DNA of 64,000 bases from Clostridiaceae bacterium (GTDB lineage Bacteria; Bacillota; Clostridia; Acetivibrionales; DUMB01): NCBI GenBank assembly GCA_012840085.1, contig DUMB01000006.1, positions 49,302-113,301 on the forward strand. Direction: 5' to 3'. Position numbers and translations under genes: made by a program. Under the pieces are notes generated by a model. The model saw nothing but the letters and a program-made list of their open reading frames with translations. It had not been told where the DNA came from and searched no databases. Below, piece by piece: positions 1 to 8,398 of the stretch (the first letter of the stretch is position 1; every line of letters starts with the position of its first letter).

Positions 1-744
1 GTCTTCAGCAACTATTCCCGGATTATCGGCAAGACCGTTCGCAAGTGCCAGAACCATATCACATACACTCGTATCGCCATCTACCGATATTCTATTGAAC
101 GTGCGCTTTACGACATCTTTAAGGGCTTTTTCAAGAAGTTTGCGGGATATATTGACATCAGTAGTTATAATTCCAATCATGGTGGCCATATTTGGATGTA
201 TCATTCCGGAGCCTTTTGCCATGCCGCCTATAACTACTTTTACACCTTGTATTTCAAATTCTACTGCAATTTCTTTTGGAATTGTATCAGTTGTCATTAT
301 TGCTTCAACGGCATCGTGGCCTCCATCAGGCTCCATACCTGAAACAGCTTCATCAATTCCGGTCAGAACAGCTTCCATATTTAAAGGAACACCTATTACT
401 CCGGTAGAACCTATAAGAATTTCCTCAGGACTGCATTCCAGAAGCTCTGAAGCATATCTTGCCATCTCCTTGGCATTTTTGTAACCTTCTTCACCTACGC
501 ATGCGTTGGCATTTCCGCTGTTGATTATTACTGCACTGGCATAGCCGTTCTTTATATGCTCCATTGTTACCTGGAGAGAATGGCCTTTTACTGCATTGGT
601 AGTAAATACGCCGGCTACTGCGGCACTGTCTTCTGAACAAACGATGGCCAGGTCTTTCTTGCCATTTTGTTTAATACCACAAGCCACTCCTGTTGCAAAA
701 AATCCTTCAGGATAAGTTACTCCGCCACCTTCAATTACACGCAT
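1..744 (-). CDS. argJ: Bifunctional glutamate N-acetyltransferase/amino-acid acetyltransferase, 5' part
   Basis: ArgJ makes N-acetylglutamate and regenerates it from N-acetylornithine in arginine biosynthesis. Only the N-terminal part (about 248 residues) is present; the gene runs off the left edge. The minus-strand start ATG at 744 follows a GAGGTG ribosome binding site. The protein begins MRVIEGGGVTYPEGFFATGV and carries the family stretch KGSGMIHPNMATM, in which the Thr of the ATM segment is the known autocleavage nucleophile that splits the precursor into alpha and beta chains. The partial state is due only to the window edge; the frame looks intact. Recognition rests on motif recall, not a search. 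Confidence 0.93.
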   Translation of the reverse strand, partial: MRVIEGGGVTYPEGFFATGVACGIKQNGKKDLAIVCSEDSAAVAGVFTTNAVKGHSLQVTMEHIKNGYASAVIINSGNANACVGEEGYKNAKEMARYASELLECSPEEILIGSTGVIGVPLNMEAVLTGIDEAVSGMEPDGGHDAVEAIMTTDTIPKEIAVEFEIQGVKVVIGGMAKGSGMIHPNMATMIGIITTDVNISRKLLEKALKDVVKRTFNRISVDGDTSVCDMVLALANGLADNPGIVAED

Positions 745-1275
745 TATATTCACCTCAATTATAAGATTAACTGCCGCTGCCATTTGCAGTTTCAGGGAAT
801 CAATCCCGCAATGCTGCATCAGAAGAATCAATGGAAGCAGAGCAGCAATTTATGATAAGTCTGTTGTGACCAAAGAGCTGTCACCATTTATCTCATTTTC
901 AACTAGCAAATACAAATTTTGCAATTATAATTGTAGAACAACTTTCTGTTAACTTGTTTTGCCGGCATTTTAACAACTGGAATTCCGGGCTTAAAAACTT
1001 ATAAAAACCGGTTCTGAAGCTTTCCACAATGCTGTCTGTTAACTGGTACGACAAATTAAAGTAAATTCACAAATCTATAATAATTAAAAGCACAATCAAA
1101 TCGACGAAACAAATAATTCCAGTATTGCAAGAAATAGCAACAAATTTAAACATAAAACTGTAGTAAGAATATTTAAATTATAACAGAATTAATTTAAGGT
1201 ATTCAATAAATAATTATTTTAATTTGCATTGCATATTTTTGCCATGATGCATTATGAAGTGTGTTTTCTTTGCTC
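745..1275. other. Intergenic region upstream of argJ and of the T-box leader
   Basis: About 530 bases of AT-rich DNA without a credible gene. It must contain the argJ promoter on the minus strand, which I could not place with confidence. It also holds the dispersed repeat at 949-1059, listed separately. Confidence 0.5.
949..1059 (+). repeat. Dispersed ~112 bp repeat, copy A
   Basis: This stretch aligns with the reverse complement of 49099-49211 along its whole length. Shared blocks in the same order include TTAACTTGTT, TGCCGGCATTT, TTCCGGGCTTAA, ATAAAAACC and ACAATGCTGTCT. The outer ends (TTAACTTGTTTTGCC and the closing GGTACGACAAATTAA) are degenerate versions of the terminal inverted repeat that is nearly perfect in the other copy. 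It contains no reading frame. It could be a MITE-like mobile remnant or a conserved structured RNA or DNA element. Confidence 0.75.
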
Positions 1276-1304
1276 TTGACACATTTCTCAAATTTTTATA
1301 ATAT
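1276..1304 (+). promoter_or_regulatory. Sigma-A-type promoter for the T-box transcript
   Basis: A perfect -35 TTGACA (1276-1281) and a -10 TAATAT (1299-1304) are separated by 17 bases. The predicted transcript would start near 1311 and run straight into the T-box leader. Confidence 0.75.
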
Positions 1305-1334
1305 TGATTTAAATGAAATATTTACAATGTGAAA

Positions 1335-1608
1335 GACGATGAGTAAGAGGAGTAGGCAGTGAATTCCGCCTTAAGAGAGGGAAAGCCGTCGGCTGCAAGC
1401 TTCCCGGTTTGGAGACTGCTGAAGGTAGCTTATGAGTTCTGCATTCGAAAAAGAGACTTATCAAAGAGTCTCTTGTAAGTAGTTTGCAGCGGTAAGAGCC
1501 GTTATTTCAATAAGATGCCCTTTAAGCCTTATATCAGGGCTTGGGGAATTTTGGTGGTAACGCGGAAAGTATGCCTTTCGTCCAATATGTGTGATGGAAG
1601 GCTTTTTT
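1335..1608 (+). promoter_or_regulatory. T-box riboswitch, probably valine-specific
   Basis: The leader has the layout of a tRNA-sensing T-box. Stem I has a lower helix (GUAAG with CUUAU) and an upper helix (GGCAGU with ACUGCU) that enclose the specifier bulge GAAGGUAG at 1421-1428. The T-box core (TTGGTGGTAACGCGGA, around 1551-1566) is followed by a terminator hairpin (GCCTTTCGTC/GATGGAAGGC and T6, 1573-1608). The bulge can be read as GGU (Gly) or GUA (Val). The T-box bulge UGGU at 1555-1558 pairs with a tRNA whose discriminator is A, which fits tRNA-Val and not tRNA-Gly (discriminator U). Together with valS downstream this favours valine. Confidence 0.88.
1573..1608 (+). terminator. T-box attenuator terminator
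   Basis: A 10-bp stem (GCCTTTCGTC with GATGGAAGGC, including G-U pairs) is followed by six T residues. It overlaps the T-box side of the antiterminator, as expected for an uncharged-tRNA switch. Confidence 0.85.
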
Positions 1609-1752
1609 GATTTAGTAAAATGTTTATTTTTGTGAATGATTATTATAATGATTATTATGTAGATGTAAGCATTTATGAAAGATTACATAATATGAATGAT
1701 TATATTTATGAATGGTAATATACAGAATGAAAAGTAAGGAGAGTTGATATTA

Positions 1753-1992
1753 TTGTTTTTAAAGGTTATAGGCTTTATTTTTCTTATACCGGGAGTACTG
1801 ATGGTTTTTGCCTCACGCTGGCTGGTCAGCAAGTACCGGCTTGATAATAATATTAAATGTGATTTTGAAAATGTGTTTAGCGAGGAGGAGCTTAAAGAAT
1901 ATAAGTTCAACAAAGCTGTCGTAAACCTGAAGATGTTGGGAATGCTGATTGCTTTACCCGGGATAGCCCTTATTTTAATTGCATTCAGATAG
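1753..1992 (+). CDS. Small two-helix membrane protein of unknown function
   Basis: About 79 residues. Two hydrophobic segments, near residues 1-25 (LKVIGFIFLIPGVLMVFASR) and near the C-terminus (LKMLGMLIALPGIALILIAF), flank a charged middle part. A good AAGGAG site at 1736-1741 precedes two TTG candidates. The TTG at 1753 has an 11-base spacing and the TTG at 1744 only 2, so I prefer 1753; the start is uncertain. The gene lies between the T-box terminator and valS, so it should be cotranscribed with valS and be under valine-tRNA control. I do not recognise a family and give no function. Confidence 0.6.
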   Translation: MFLKVIGFIFLIPGVLMVFASRWLVSKYRLDNNIKCDFENVFSEEELKEYKFNKAVVNLKMLGMLIALPGIALILIAFR

Positions 1993-2321
1993 GTTTATTG
2001 CGTAAAAATGTATTTTGTGCACTAAGTTAAATTAATACTGCGTTAAACTTGATACTGCATTTGAATAATAAAAAAGATGCTTTACTGCTGTTGCAATATT
2101 AGTATAAACATTAATATAAGAACTTAATTTACTGCATTTAGTGTATCATAAATAAATCAGTGAATTAATAAAATGACAGCATTAAGCTGATTGAAAATAA
2201 TTGTACTGGTTTATTAATTGGCTTATTAATTAATTTGTTTATTAAATTATTAAAATTATCTATAAATGATACTTTGTATTATTCTAAAAGGGACATATGA
2301 TTTTTAACGGGAGGAGAATAT
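1993..2321. other. AT-rich gap before valS
   Basis: About 330 bases of very AT-rich sequence with many TTAATTAA-like stretches. I see no second T-box, no clear sigma-A promoter and no terminator. A GGGAGGAG ribosome binding site for valS sits at the right end. Confidence 0.5.
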
Positions 2322-4973
2322 ATGGAAGCAAAAAAGAATATTGCTAAAACTTATGAACCAAAGCAGGTTGAGGATAGACTGTATAAAGAATGGATGGACA
2401 AAGGTTATTTTCATGCCCGGATTGATTACAGTAAAACACCATTCACCATTGTTATACCACCACCAAATATTACCGGGCAGCTTCATATGGGACATGCCCT
2501 GGACAATACTCTTCAGGATATCCTGATAAGATGGAAAAGAATGCAGGGATTTTGTGCACTTTGGCTTCCGGGAACGGACCATGCCAGTATTGCCACTGAA
2601 GCCAAGATAGTTGAGACAATGGCAAAAGAGGGCTTGACAAAAGAAGATATCGGAAGGGAAAAATTTCTGGAAAGAGCATGGGAATGGAAGAGGGTTTATG
2701 GAGGAAGAATTGTTGAACAGCTGAAGAAACTCGGAAGTTCCTGTGACTGGGAGAGAGAAAGATTTACAATGGATGAGGGCCTTTCTGAAGCGGTAAGAGA
2801 GGTGTTTATCCGTCTTTATAAAAAAGGGCTTATATATAGAGGAGAGAGAATAATAAACTGGTGTCCTAAATGCAACACTTCCATTTCAGATGCGGAGGTT
2901 GAATATGAAGAACAGGAAGGACATTTCTGGCATATCAAGTATCCTGTAAAGGATAGCAATGAGTTTGTTGTTGTTGCTACAACAAGACCTGAGACCATGT
3001 TGGGTGATACTGCTGTGGCAGTGCATCCTGAAGATGAAAGGTACCGCCATTTGATAGGAAAGACAGTTATACTTCCGTTAGTTAACAGAGAAATTCCGGT
3101 TATTGCAGATGAATATGTTGAAAGAGACTTCGGTACAGGAGTTGTCAAGATTACACCGGCTCATGACCCGAACGACTTTGAAGTTGGTTTACGCCACGGT
3201 CTTGAACAAATAAAAGTTATGAATGACGATGCGACTATGAACGAAAATGCCGGTCAGTATGAAGGACTGGACAGGTATGAGGCAAGAGAGCAGATAGTAA
3301 AAGATCTTGAAAGCCTTGATTTACTCGTGAAAATTCAGAAACACACTCACAATGTAGGTACCTGCTACAGGTGCAACACCGTAATAGAGCCGATGATATC
3401 AAAACAATGGTTTGTTCGCATGAAACCTCTTGCAGAACCTGCAATTGAAGTTGTCAAAAACGGCACAATAAAATTTGTACCGGACAGATTCTCAAAGATT
3501 TACTTTAACTGGATGGAAAACATTCAGGATTGGTGCATATCAAGACAGCTCTGGTGGGGACACAGAATTCCTGCATATTATTGCAAGGAATGCGGCCATA
3601 TGATGGTTGAACATGAGGCACCGGATATCTGCCCTGAATGTGGAAGCTCAAATATAGAACAGGATCCTGACACACTGGACACCTGGTTCAGCTCAGCTTT
3701 GTGGCCTTTTTCAACATTAGGATGGCCGCATGAAACTGAAGATCTGAAGTATTTTTACCCAACAGATGTACTTGTAACAGGCTACGATATTATTTTCTTC
3801 TGGGTCGCAAGAATGATATTCTCCGGGCTTGAACACATGGGCAAAGAACCTTTTAAATATGTATTTATTCATGGTATTGTAAGAGATGCTCTGGGGAGAA
3901 AGATGAGCAAATCTCTTGGCAATGGTATTGACCCTCTTGAGATAATTGACAAATATGGTACGGATGCATTAAGGTTTGCCCTTACAATCGGAAATTCACC
4001 GGGGAATGATTTGAGATTTTCTGATGAAAAAGTTGAGTCCAGCAGGAATTTTGCAAACAAGATTTGGAATGCCTCCAGATTTGTTCTGATGAACTTTGAT
4101 GACGAAATTGATTTCTCAAAAGTGGACAAAGAAAAATTCACAACTGCTGACAGATGGATACTGAGCAGAGTAAATACAATTACAAAAGAAGTTACTGAGA
4201 ACCTTGAAAAATTTGAGCTGGGAATAGCCCTGCAGAAGATATATGAATTCATTTGGGAAGAATTTTGTGACTGGTATATTGAGCTTGTCAAACCCAGACT
4301 TTATGATAAAGAGAATGACACGAGACTTGAAGCCCAGTATGTATTAAATCATGTACTGGGTACGGCCATGAAGCTGCTGCATCCATTTATGCCGTTTGTT
4401 ACAGAGGAAATATACAGACATCTTATAAATAACGATGAAAGCATTATGATTTCAAAGTGGCCTGAGTATGACGAAAGCATGCATTATCCTGAAGATGAGA
4501 AGAAAATGCACCTGATAATGGATGCTATTAAAAACATTAGAAATATCAGAGCAGAGATGAACGTACCGGCATCCAGGAAGGCAAAGGCAATATTTGTTAC
4601 GTCCTCTGAGGATGTGAGAAATACTCTTATTAAAGAAATCAGCTTTATTGAGAGACTTGCAGGAGTTGCCGGAACTGCGGTACAAACAGATAAATCCGGA
4701 ATATCACCAAATGCAGTTGTTTCAATTATACCGGGCGCAGAAATATACATGCCCCTTGAAGATCTTGTAGATATAGAAAAGGAAATTGAAAGACTTGAAA
4801 AGGAAAAAGATAATCTGGAAAAAGAATTGCAGCGGGTAAACGGAAAACTCAGCAACGAGGGCTTTATATCAAAAGCTCCTGCCAAGGTTGTTGAGGAGGA
4901 AAGAGCAAAGAAGGTCAAGTACCAGGAAATGTACGACAAAGTTGTTGAAAGGCTGAACAGCCTGAAGAGGTGA
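2322..4973 (+). CDS. valS: Valyl-tRNA synthetase
   Basis: Class I aminoacyl-tRNA synthetase of 883 residues that charges tRNA-Val in the cytoplasm, a normal length for bacterial ValRS. Visible features are [14 protein letters not shown] (HIGH-type motif, near residue 53), the editing domain (residues ~150-350, [19 protein letters not shown]), zinc-binding-like cysteine pairs (WCPKCN and YYCKECG...CPECGSSN), KMSKS near residue 527, the anticodon-binding domain, and the C-terminal coiled coil typical of ValRS ([18 protein letters not shown]). The ATG at 2322 follows GGGAGGAG. A valine-type T-box about 700 bases upstream probably controls it. nadE follows after 4 bases. Confidence 0.97.
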   Translation: MEAKKNIAKTYEPKQVEDRLYKEWMDKGYFHARIDYSKTPFTIVIPPPNITGQLHMGHALDNTLQDILIRWKRMQGFCALWLPGTDHASIATEAKIVETMAKEGLTKEDIGREKFLERAWEWKRVYGGRIVEQLKKLGSSCDWERERFTMDEGLSEAVREVFIRLYKKGLIYRGERIINWCPKCNTSISDAEVEYEEQEGHFWHIKYPVKDSNEFVVVATTRPETMLGDTAVAVHPEDERYRHLIGKTVILPLVNREIPVIADEYVERDFGTGVVKITPAHDPNDFEVGLRHGLEQIKVMNDDATMNENAGQYEGLDRYEAREQIVKDLESLDLLVKIQKHTHNVGTCYRCNTVIEPMISKQWFVRMKPLAEPAIEVVKNGTIKFVPDRFSKIYFNWMENIQDWCISRQLWWGHRIPAYYCKECGHMMVEHEAPDICPECGSSNIEQDPDTLDTWFSSALWPFSTLGWPHETEDLKYFYPTDVLVTGYDIIFFWVARMIFSGLEHMGKEPFKYVFIHGIVRDALGRKMSKSLGNGIDPLEIIDKYGTDALRFALTIGNSPGNDLRFSDEKVESSRNFANKIWNASRFVLMNFDDEIDFSKVDKEKFTTADRWILSRVNTITKEVTENLEKFELGIALQKIYEFIWEEFCDWYIELVKPRLYDKENDTRLEAQYVLNHVLGTAMKLLHPFMPFVTEEIYRHLINNDESIMISKWPEYDESMHYPEDEKKMHLIMDAIKNIRNIRAEMNVPASRKAKAIFVTSSEDVRNTLIKEISFIERLAGVAGTAVQTDKSGISPNAVVSIIPGAEIYMPLEDLVDIEKEIERLEKEKDNLEKELQRVNGKLSNEGFISKAPAKVVEEERAKKVKYQEMYDKVVERLNSLKR

Positions 4974-4977
4974 GTAT

Positions 4978-6936
4978 ATGAATTACGGCAACTATGGCTT
5001 TGTGCGTGTTGCTGCGGCGGTTCCACGCCTTAAAGTTGCAGACTGCAAGTATAATTCGGAAAATATTAAAGAGATGATAAATAAGGCAGACAAGCTTGGT
5101 ATCCAGTTTGTTGTATTCCCCGAGCTTTCAATTACTGCCTATACATGTGGTGACCTGTTCCACCAGCAGCTGCTGCTGGAACAGGCTGCCAGGCAGCTTG
5201 GCGAGATACTTTCCGGCACAGGGGAATCGGATATAGTGGCAATAGCAGGAATGCCTCTGATGACAGACAATCAGCTTTTCAATTGCGCTGTTGTTATGCA
5301 AAAGGGAAGAATTATCGGAGTAGTTCCAAAGGAATATATACCGGGCTACAGCGAATTTTACGAGGAAAGATGGTTTGCACCCGGATCCAACAGTTTCAGC
5401 ACTGTGATTAATCTTTGCGGGCAGGATGTACCTTTTGGCCAGGACTTACTCTTTGAATGTGAGGAAGACAAAAGGTTATGCTTTGGCGTTGAGATTTGTG
5501 AAGATTTGTGGGTTCCCATACCTCCCAGTTCTTATCAGGCTATTGCAGGTGCAGTACTTCTATTTAATTTGTCTGCAAGCAATGAAGTGGTGGGGAAATA
5601 CAGCTACAGAAAAGATCTGGTAAAACAGCAGTCAGGCAGATGCATTGCAGGGTATGTCATGGCTTCAAGCGGAGTCGACGAATCTACCACTGATGTGGTA
5701 TTCAGCGGCCATGCAATTATTGCTGAAAACGGAGAGCTCCTGGCTGAGTCTGAAAGGTTTAAGAGACAAGGAAGTTTAATATTTGCAGATATTGATGTTG
5801 AAAGGCTTATAAGCAGCAGATTGAAAAATACCAGTTTTATGAGCGGAGTATCAAACAGAAAATTCAGAAGAATAGCTTTCAATTTAAAGAAGATGGCTTT
5901 GGAGAAGGTTTCCAGGCATATAGATCCACATCCCTTTGTGCCTTCAGATGAGGCCTTAAGGAACAAACGCTGCAGTGAAATATTCGCAATACAGACGACA
6001 GGGCTTGCAAAGAGATTGGAGCATACAGGCGCCAAACATGCAGTCCTGGGTATTTCGGGCGGACTTGATTCTACCATGGCATTGCTTGTAACGGTTAAGA
6101 CTTTTGATCTTCTCAATCTGCCTAGGGAGAATATACTGGCTATTACTATGCCGGGTTTCGGCACTACGGATGTGACTTACAGCAACGCTTTAAAATTAAT
6201 TAGTTCCATGAAAGTCGGTTTCAGAGAGATTAACATAAAGGATGCGTGTCTGAAGCATTTTGAAGATATCGGACATGATCCCGATATTCATGATACCACC
6301 TATGAGAACGTTCAAGCCCGTGAACGCACACAGATTCTTATGGATATTGCCAACAAGATTGGCGGGCTTGTGGTGGGCACAGGTGATTTATCTGAGCTTG
6401 CGCTTGGTTGGGCTACTTATAATGGAGACCACATGTCCATGTACTCTGTAAACTGCGGAGTACCAAAGACGCTCATAAAATATCTTGTCAGGTGGGTAGC
6501 TGAAAATGAACAGGATGATGAGACGAGGAGAGTATTGCTTGATATAATTGATACACCTATTACACCGGAATTGCTTCCACCTGATGCAAGCGGCAGGATA
6601 AAACAAAAAACGGAAGATATAATAGGGCCCTATGAACTTCACGATTTCTTTCTCTATCATATGGTAAGGTATGGGGCTTCACCTAAAAAGATATTGTTTT
6701 TGGCAAAACAGGCATTCCAGGGCATTTATACAGGTGAAACCATAGCAAAATGGCTGGATGTATTTTGCAGGAGGTTCTTCAGCCAGCAGTTCAAGCGTTC
6801 ATGTTTGCCTGACGGGCCAAAGGTGGGAACAATAAGCCTTTCACCCAGAGGCGACTGGCGGATGCCAAGTGATGCTCAGGCGCGGTTATGGCTGGAGGAA
6901 CTGAAAGAGACAGAGGACTGGAAATATCGTGGATAA
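4978..6936 (+). CDS. nadE: Glutamine-dependent NAD+ synthetase
   Basis: 652 residues. It amidates deamido-NAD to NAD using ammonia released from glutamine. The N-terminal half is a nitrilase-fold glutaminase with a visible Glu49-Lys118-Cys174 triad (FPELSITAY, VPKEYIPGY, GVEICEDLWVP). The C-terminal half is the NAD synthase domain with the pyrophosphate loop SGGLDST near residue 360 and the GTGDLSELALGW segment. The two-domain length matches the long bacterial NadE class. The ribosome binding site (GAGGTGA) overlaps the valS stop codon, so the two genes are translationally linked. Confidence 0.96.
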   Translation: MNYGNYGFVRVAAAVPRLKVADCKYNSENIKEMINKADKLGIQFVVFPELSITAYTCGDLFHQQLLLEQAARQLGEILSGTGESDIVAIAGMPLMTDNQLFNCAVVMQKGRIIGVVPKEYIPGYSEFYEERWFAPGSNSFSTVINLCGQDVPFGQDLLFECEEDKRLCFGVEICEDLWVPIPPSSYQAIAGAVLLFNLSASNEVVGKYSYRKDLVKQQSGRCIAGYVMASSGVDESTTDVVFSGHAIIAENGELLAESERFKRQGSLIFADIDVERLISSRLKNTSFMSGVSNRKFRRIAFNLKKMALEKVSRHIDPHPFVPSDEALRNKRCSEIFAIQTTGLAKRLEHTGAKHAVLGISGGLDSTMALLVTVKTFDLLNLPRENILAITMPGFGTTDVTYSNALKLISSMKVGFREINIKDACLKHFEDIGHDPDIHDTTYENVQARERTQILMDIANKIGGLVVGTGDLSELALGWATYNGDHMSMYSVNCGVPKTLIKYLVRWVAENEQDDETRRVLLDIIDTPITPELLPPDASGRIKQKTEDIIGPYELHDFFLYHMVRYGASPKKILFLAKQAFQGIYTGETIAKWLDVFCRRFFSQQFKRSCLPDGPKVGTISLSPRGDWRMPSDAQARLWLEELKETEDWKYRG

Positions 6937-7008
6937 AGTTAGTGGTATTGTGGAATAACTGCATTAAACATAAACCATGCTTTGAATAGAAATAAAAGTA
7001 TTGAATTT

Positions 7009-7046
7009 CATTATAGTGAGATGATTCATTTTATCTCACTATAATG
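7009..7046. repeat. Perfect 14-bp inverted repeat with nearby direct copies
   Basis: CATTATAGTGAGAT (7009-7022) and ATCTCACTATAATG (7033-7046) are exact reverse complements around a 10-base loop. The CACTATAATG(A/T)AATTTATTT arm recurs directly at 7037 and 7067, with a decayed third copy at 7097 (ACTATAGAG). There is no T-tract directly after the stem, so it is not a classic terminator, although it lies just past the nadE stop codon. Confidence 0.7.
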
Positions 7047-7201
7047 TAATTTATTTTTATTTATTTCACTATAATGAAATTTATTTTATTTATTTTACTA
7101 TAGAGATGATGAGATTTGTATTATTGCGGAGAAAACTCAAGGGGATTAGGTGGATTTTAAACGCTGATTAAAAAAAATAATGTAAATGACATAATTTGTT
7201 C

Positions 7202-7230
7202 TTGACAAAAAGTTTTATCTGTCTTAAAAT
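7202..7230 (+). promoter_or_regulatory. Sigma-A promoter of the tRNA operon
   Basis: A perfect TTGACA (7202-7207) and TAAAAT (7225-7230) are separated by 17 bases. It is the only strong promoter before the three tRNA genes. Confidence 0.8.
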
Positions 7231-7236
7231 AGCTTT

Positions 7237-7383
7237 GTGCCTTTTCGAGAGAAAACAATAAAATCTTGTGAAGGCGTGCAGGCATCGGTATTGATGCCGG
7301 CAGGATGATTCCTTAATGAGGTCTATGGACATTGTTATTAAAAAGATGTTACCCACCTTGTAAGGAATGTTTGATATGTGAAT
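7237..7383 (+). ncRNA. Structured leader of the tRNA operon, unidentified
   Basis: About 145 transcribed bases separate the promoter from tRNA-His. They contain a TTTTC-GAGA-GAAAA hairpin with a GNRA loop (7242-7255) and a perfect GGCATC-GGTATT-GATGCC hairpin (near 7281-7298). The segment carries no convincing reading frame in the transcribed direction. It may be a long 5' precursor removed by processing, or a small RNA in its own right. I recognise no Rfam family. Confidence 0.35.
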
Positions 7384-7384
7384 G

Positions 7385-7461
7385 GTGGATATAGCTCAGT
7401 CGGTTAGAGCGCCAGGTTGTGGCCCTGGAGGTCGTGGGTTCGAATCCCACTATTCACCCCA
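7385..7461 (+). tRNA. tRNA-His (GTG)
   Basis: The cloverleaf is complete: acceptor GTGGATA/TATTCAC, anticodon loop TTGTGGC giving anticodon GTG, T-loop GGTTCGAATCC, and an encoded CCA. A G at 7384 can serve as the G-1 typical of tRNA-His, opposite discriminator C. Confidence 0.96.
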
Positions 7462-7479
7462 ATAAATTTTTTAAATTAT

Positions 7480-7555
7480 TGGGATGTAGCCAAGTCGGTA
7501 AGGCACGGGACTTTGACTCCCGCATTCGTAGGTTCGAGTCCTGCCATCCCAGCCA
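7480..7555 (+). tRNA. tRNA-Gln (TTG)
   Basis: Acceptor TGGGATG/CATCCCA, anticodon loop CTTTGAC giving anticodon TTG, T-loop GGTTCGAGTCC, discriminator G and encoded CCA. Confidence 0.96.
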
Positions 7556-7558
7556 TTT

Positions 7559-7634
7559 GAGCCATTAGCTCAGCAGGCAGAGCACTTGACTTTTAATCAA
7601 GGTGTCCGGCGTTCGAGTCGCCGATGGCTCACCA
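7559..7634 (+). tRNA. tRNA-Lys (TTT)
   Basis: Acceptor GAGCCAT/ATGGCTC, anticodon loop ACTTTTAAT region giving anticodon TTT, T-loop CGTTCGAGTCG, and encoded CCA. It begins three bases after the tRNA-Gln CCA end. Confidence 0.96.
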
Positions 7635-7636
7635 AA

Positions 7637-7668
7637 AACCGCTTATCATTAAGATAAGCGGTTTTTTT
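7637..7668 (+). terminator. Terminator of the tRNA operon
   Basis: The AACCGCTTATC/GATAAGCGGTT stem is followed by seven or more T residues immediately after tRNA-Lys. Confidence 0.92.
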
Positions 7669-7810
7669 GTAAATGACTTTGAATCCTGATCATTGTTCTG
7701 TCAATTCCATATTTTGCAGCTAGAATATCATAACCGCCTGTATGACTGCCTAAATACTCTTTTACTATAGCATATTTGAATTCATTGGAATATTTCTTTT
7801 TCCATGACAT
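7649..7810 (-). pseudogene. Truncated transposase OrfA (IS3/IS150-like) remnant
   Basis: The minus strand encodes about 53 residues starting MSWKKKYSNEFKYAIVKEYL, followed by a helix-turn-helix-like stretch (GGYDILAAKYGIDRTMIRIQ). This resembles the N-terminus of IS3-family OrfA proteins. The reading frame then runs into the tRNA operon terminator and stops, so most of OrfA, all of OrfB and the right end are gone. It looks like a decayed insertion next to tRNA-Lys. The family is assigned from pattern recall. Confidence 0.55.
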
Positions 7811-7941
7811 TAGAAAACTCCTTCCGGTAGTTTTTTGTCAACTTTTATAAAAAATATATTGAACTCTAGTGCGAAATGTGCTAATATTTCACCATAGATA
7901 CACAAATGTGCATGAGCTATGGACACAATTGTGGAGGATTT

Positions 7942-8385
7942 ATGAAAAAAGACACTACTTTTTTTCTTGTGGATTCTTCAGTTCTGCCTGAAGTGTTTTC
8001 TAAAGTAATTGAGGTTAAGAAAATACTTGGAAAGGGAACTGTTAAGACAGTAAATGACGCTGTCAGAGAAGTAGGAATAAGCCGCAGTGCTTATTACAAG
8101 TATAGAGATTTTGTATTTCCTTTTTATGAGACATCAAGAGGAAAGGTTATTACACTTTACTTTACTCTGGAGAATTTTTCAGGAATACTGTCAAGGATTA
8201 TCAATGAGATAGCTTTGGCAAAGGCAAATATTTTGACGATAAACCAGAACATACCTATTAATAACCTTGCTGATGTAACTATATCTATTGAGACCACTGA
8301 TATGATAATAGACATTAAAGAATTGATGGATAAAATAAGTAAAATAGATGGTGTTCGAAGGCACGAAATACTTGCCAGGGAATAG
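7942..8385 (+). CDS. ACT domain-containing protein (UPF0735/PheB-like)
   Basis: About 147 residues. An N-terminal helix-turn-helix-like region (VNDAVREVGISRSAYYKYRD, near residues 38-57) precedes a C-terminal ACT domain (ITLYFTLENFSGILSRIINE onward), the ligand-binding fold of amino-acid pathway regulators. An upstream in-frame ATG at 7906 exists, but the ATG at 7942 follows GTGGAGGAT and fits the family start (MKKDTTFFLVD). It lies 13 bases before the homoserine dehydrogenase gene, the usual arrangement in clostridia, which suggests a role in threonine/methionine-branch regulation. That role is inference. Confidence 0.88.
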   Translation: MKKDTTFFLVDSSVLPEVFSKVIEVKKILGKGTVKTVNDAVREVGISRSAYYKYRDFVFPFYETSRGKVITLYFTLENFSGILSRIINEIALAKANILTINQNIPINNLADVTISIETTDMIIDIKELMDKISKIDGVRRHEILARE

Positions 8386-8398
8386 GGAGGTAATAATT

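Noticed and set aside
95..484. Plus-strand 129-codon frame
   Set aside because: It is the opposite strand of argJ, which has clear motifs on minus.
4484..5026. Minus-strand 180-codon frame opposite the valS 3' end and nadE start
   Set aside because: Ser/Leu-rich antisense shadow without a start signal.
7168..7356. Minus-strand 62-codon frame in the tRNA leader region
   Set aside because: Opposite to the strong tRNA promoter and leader; no ribosome binding site.
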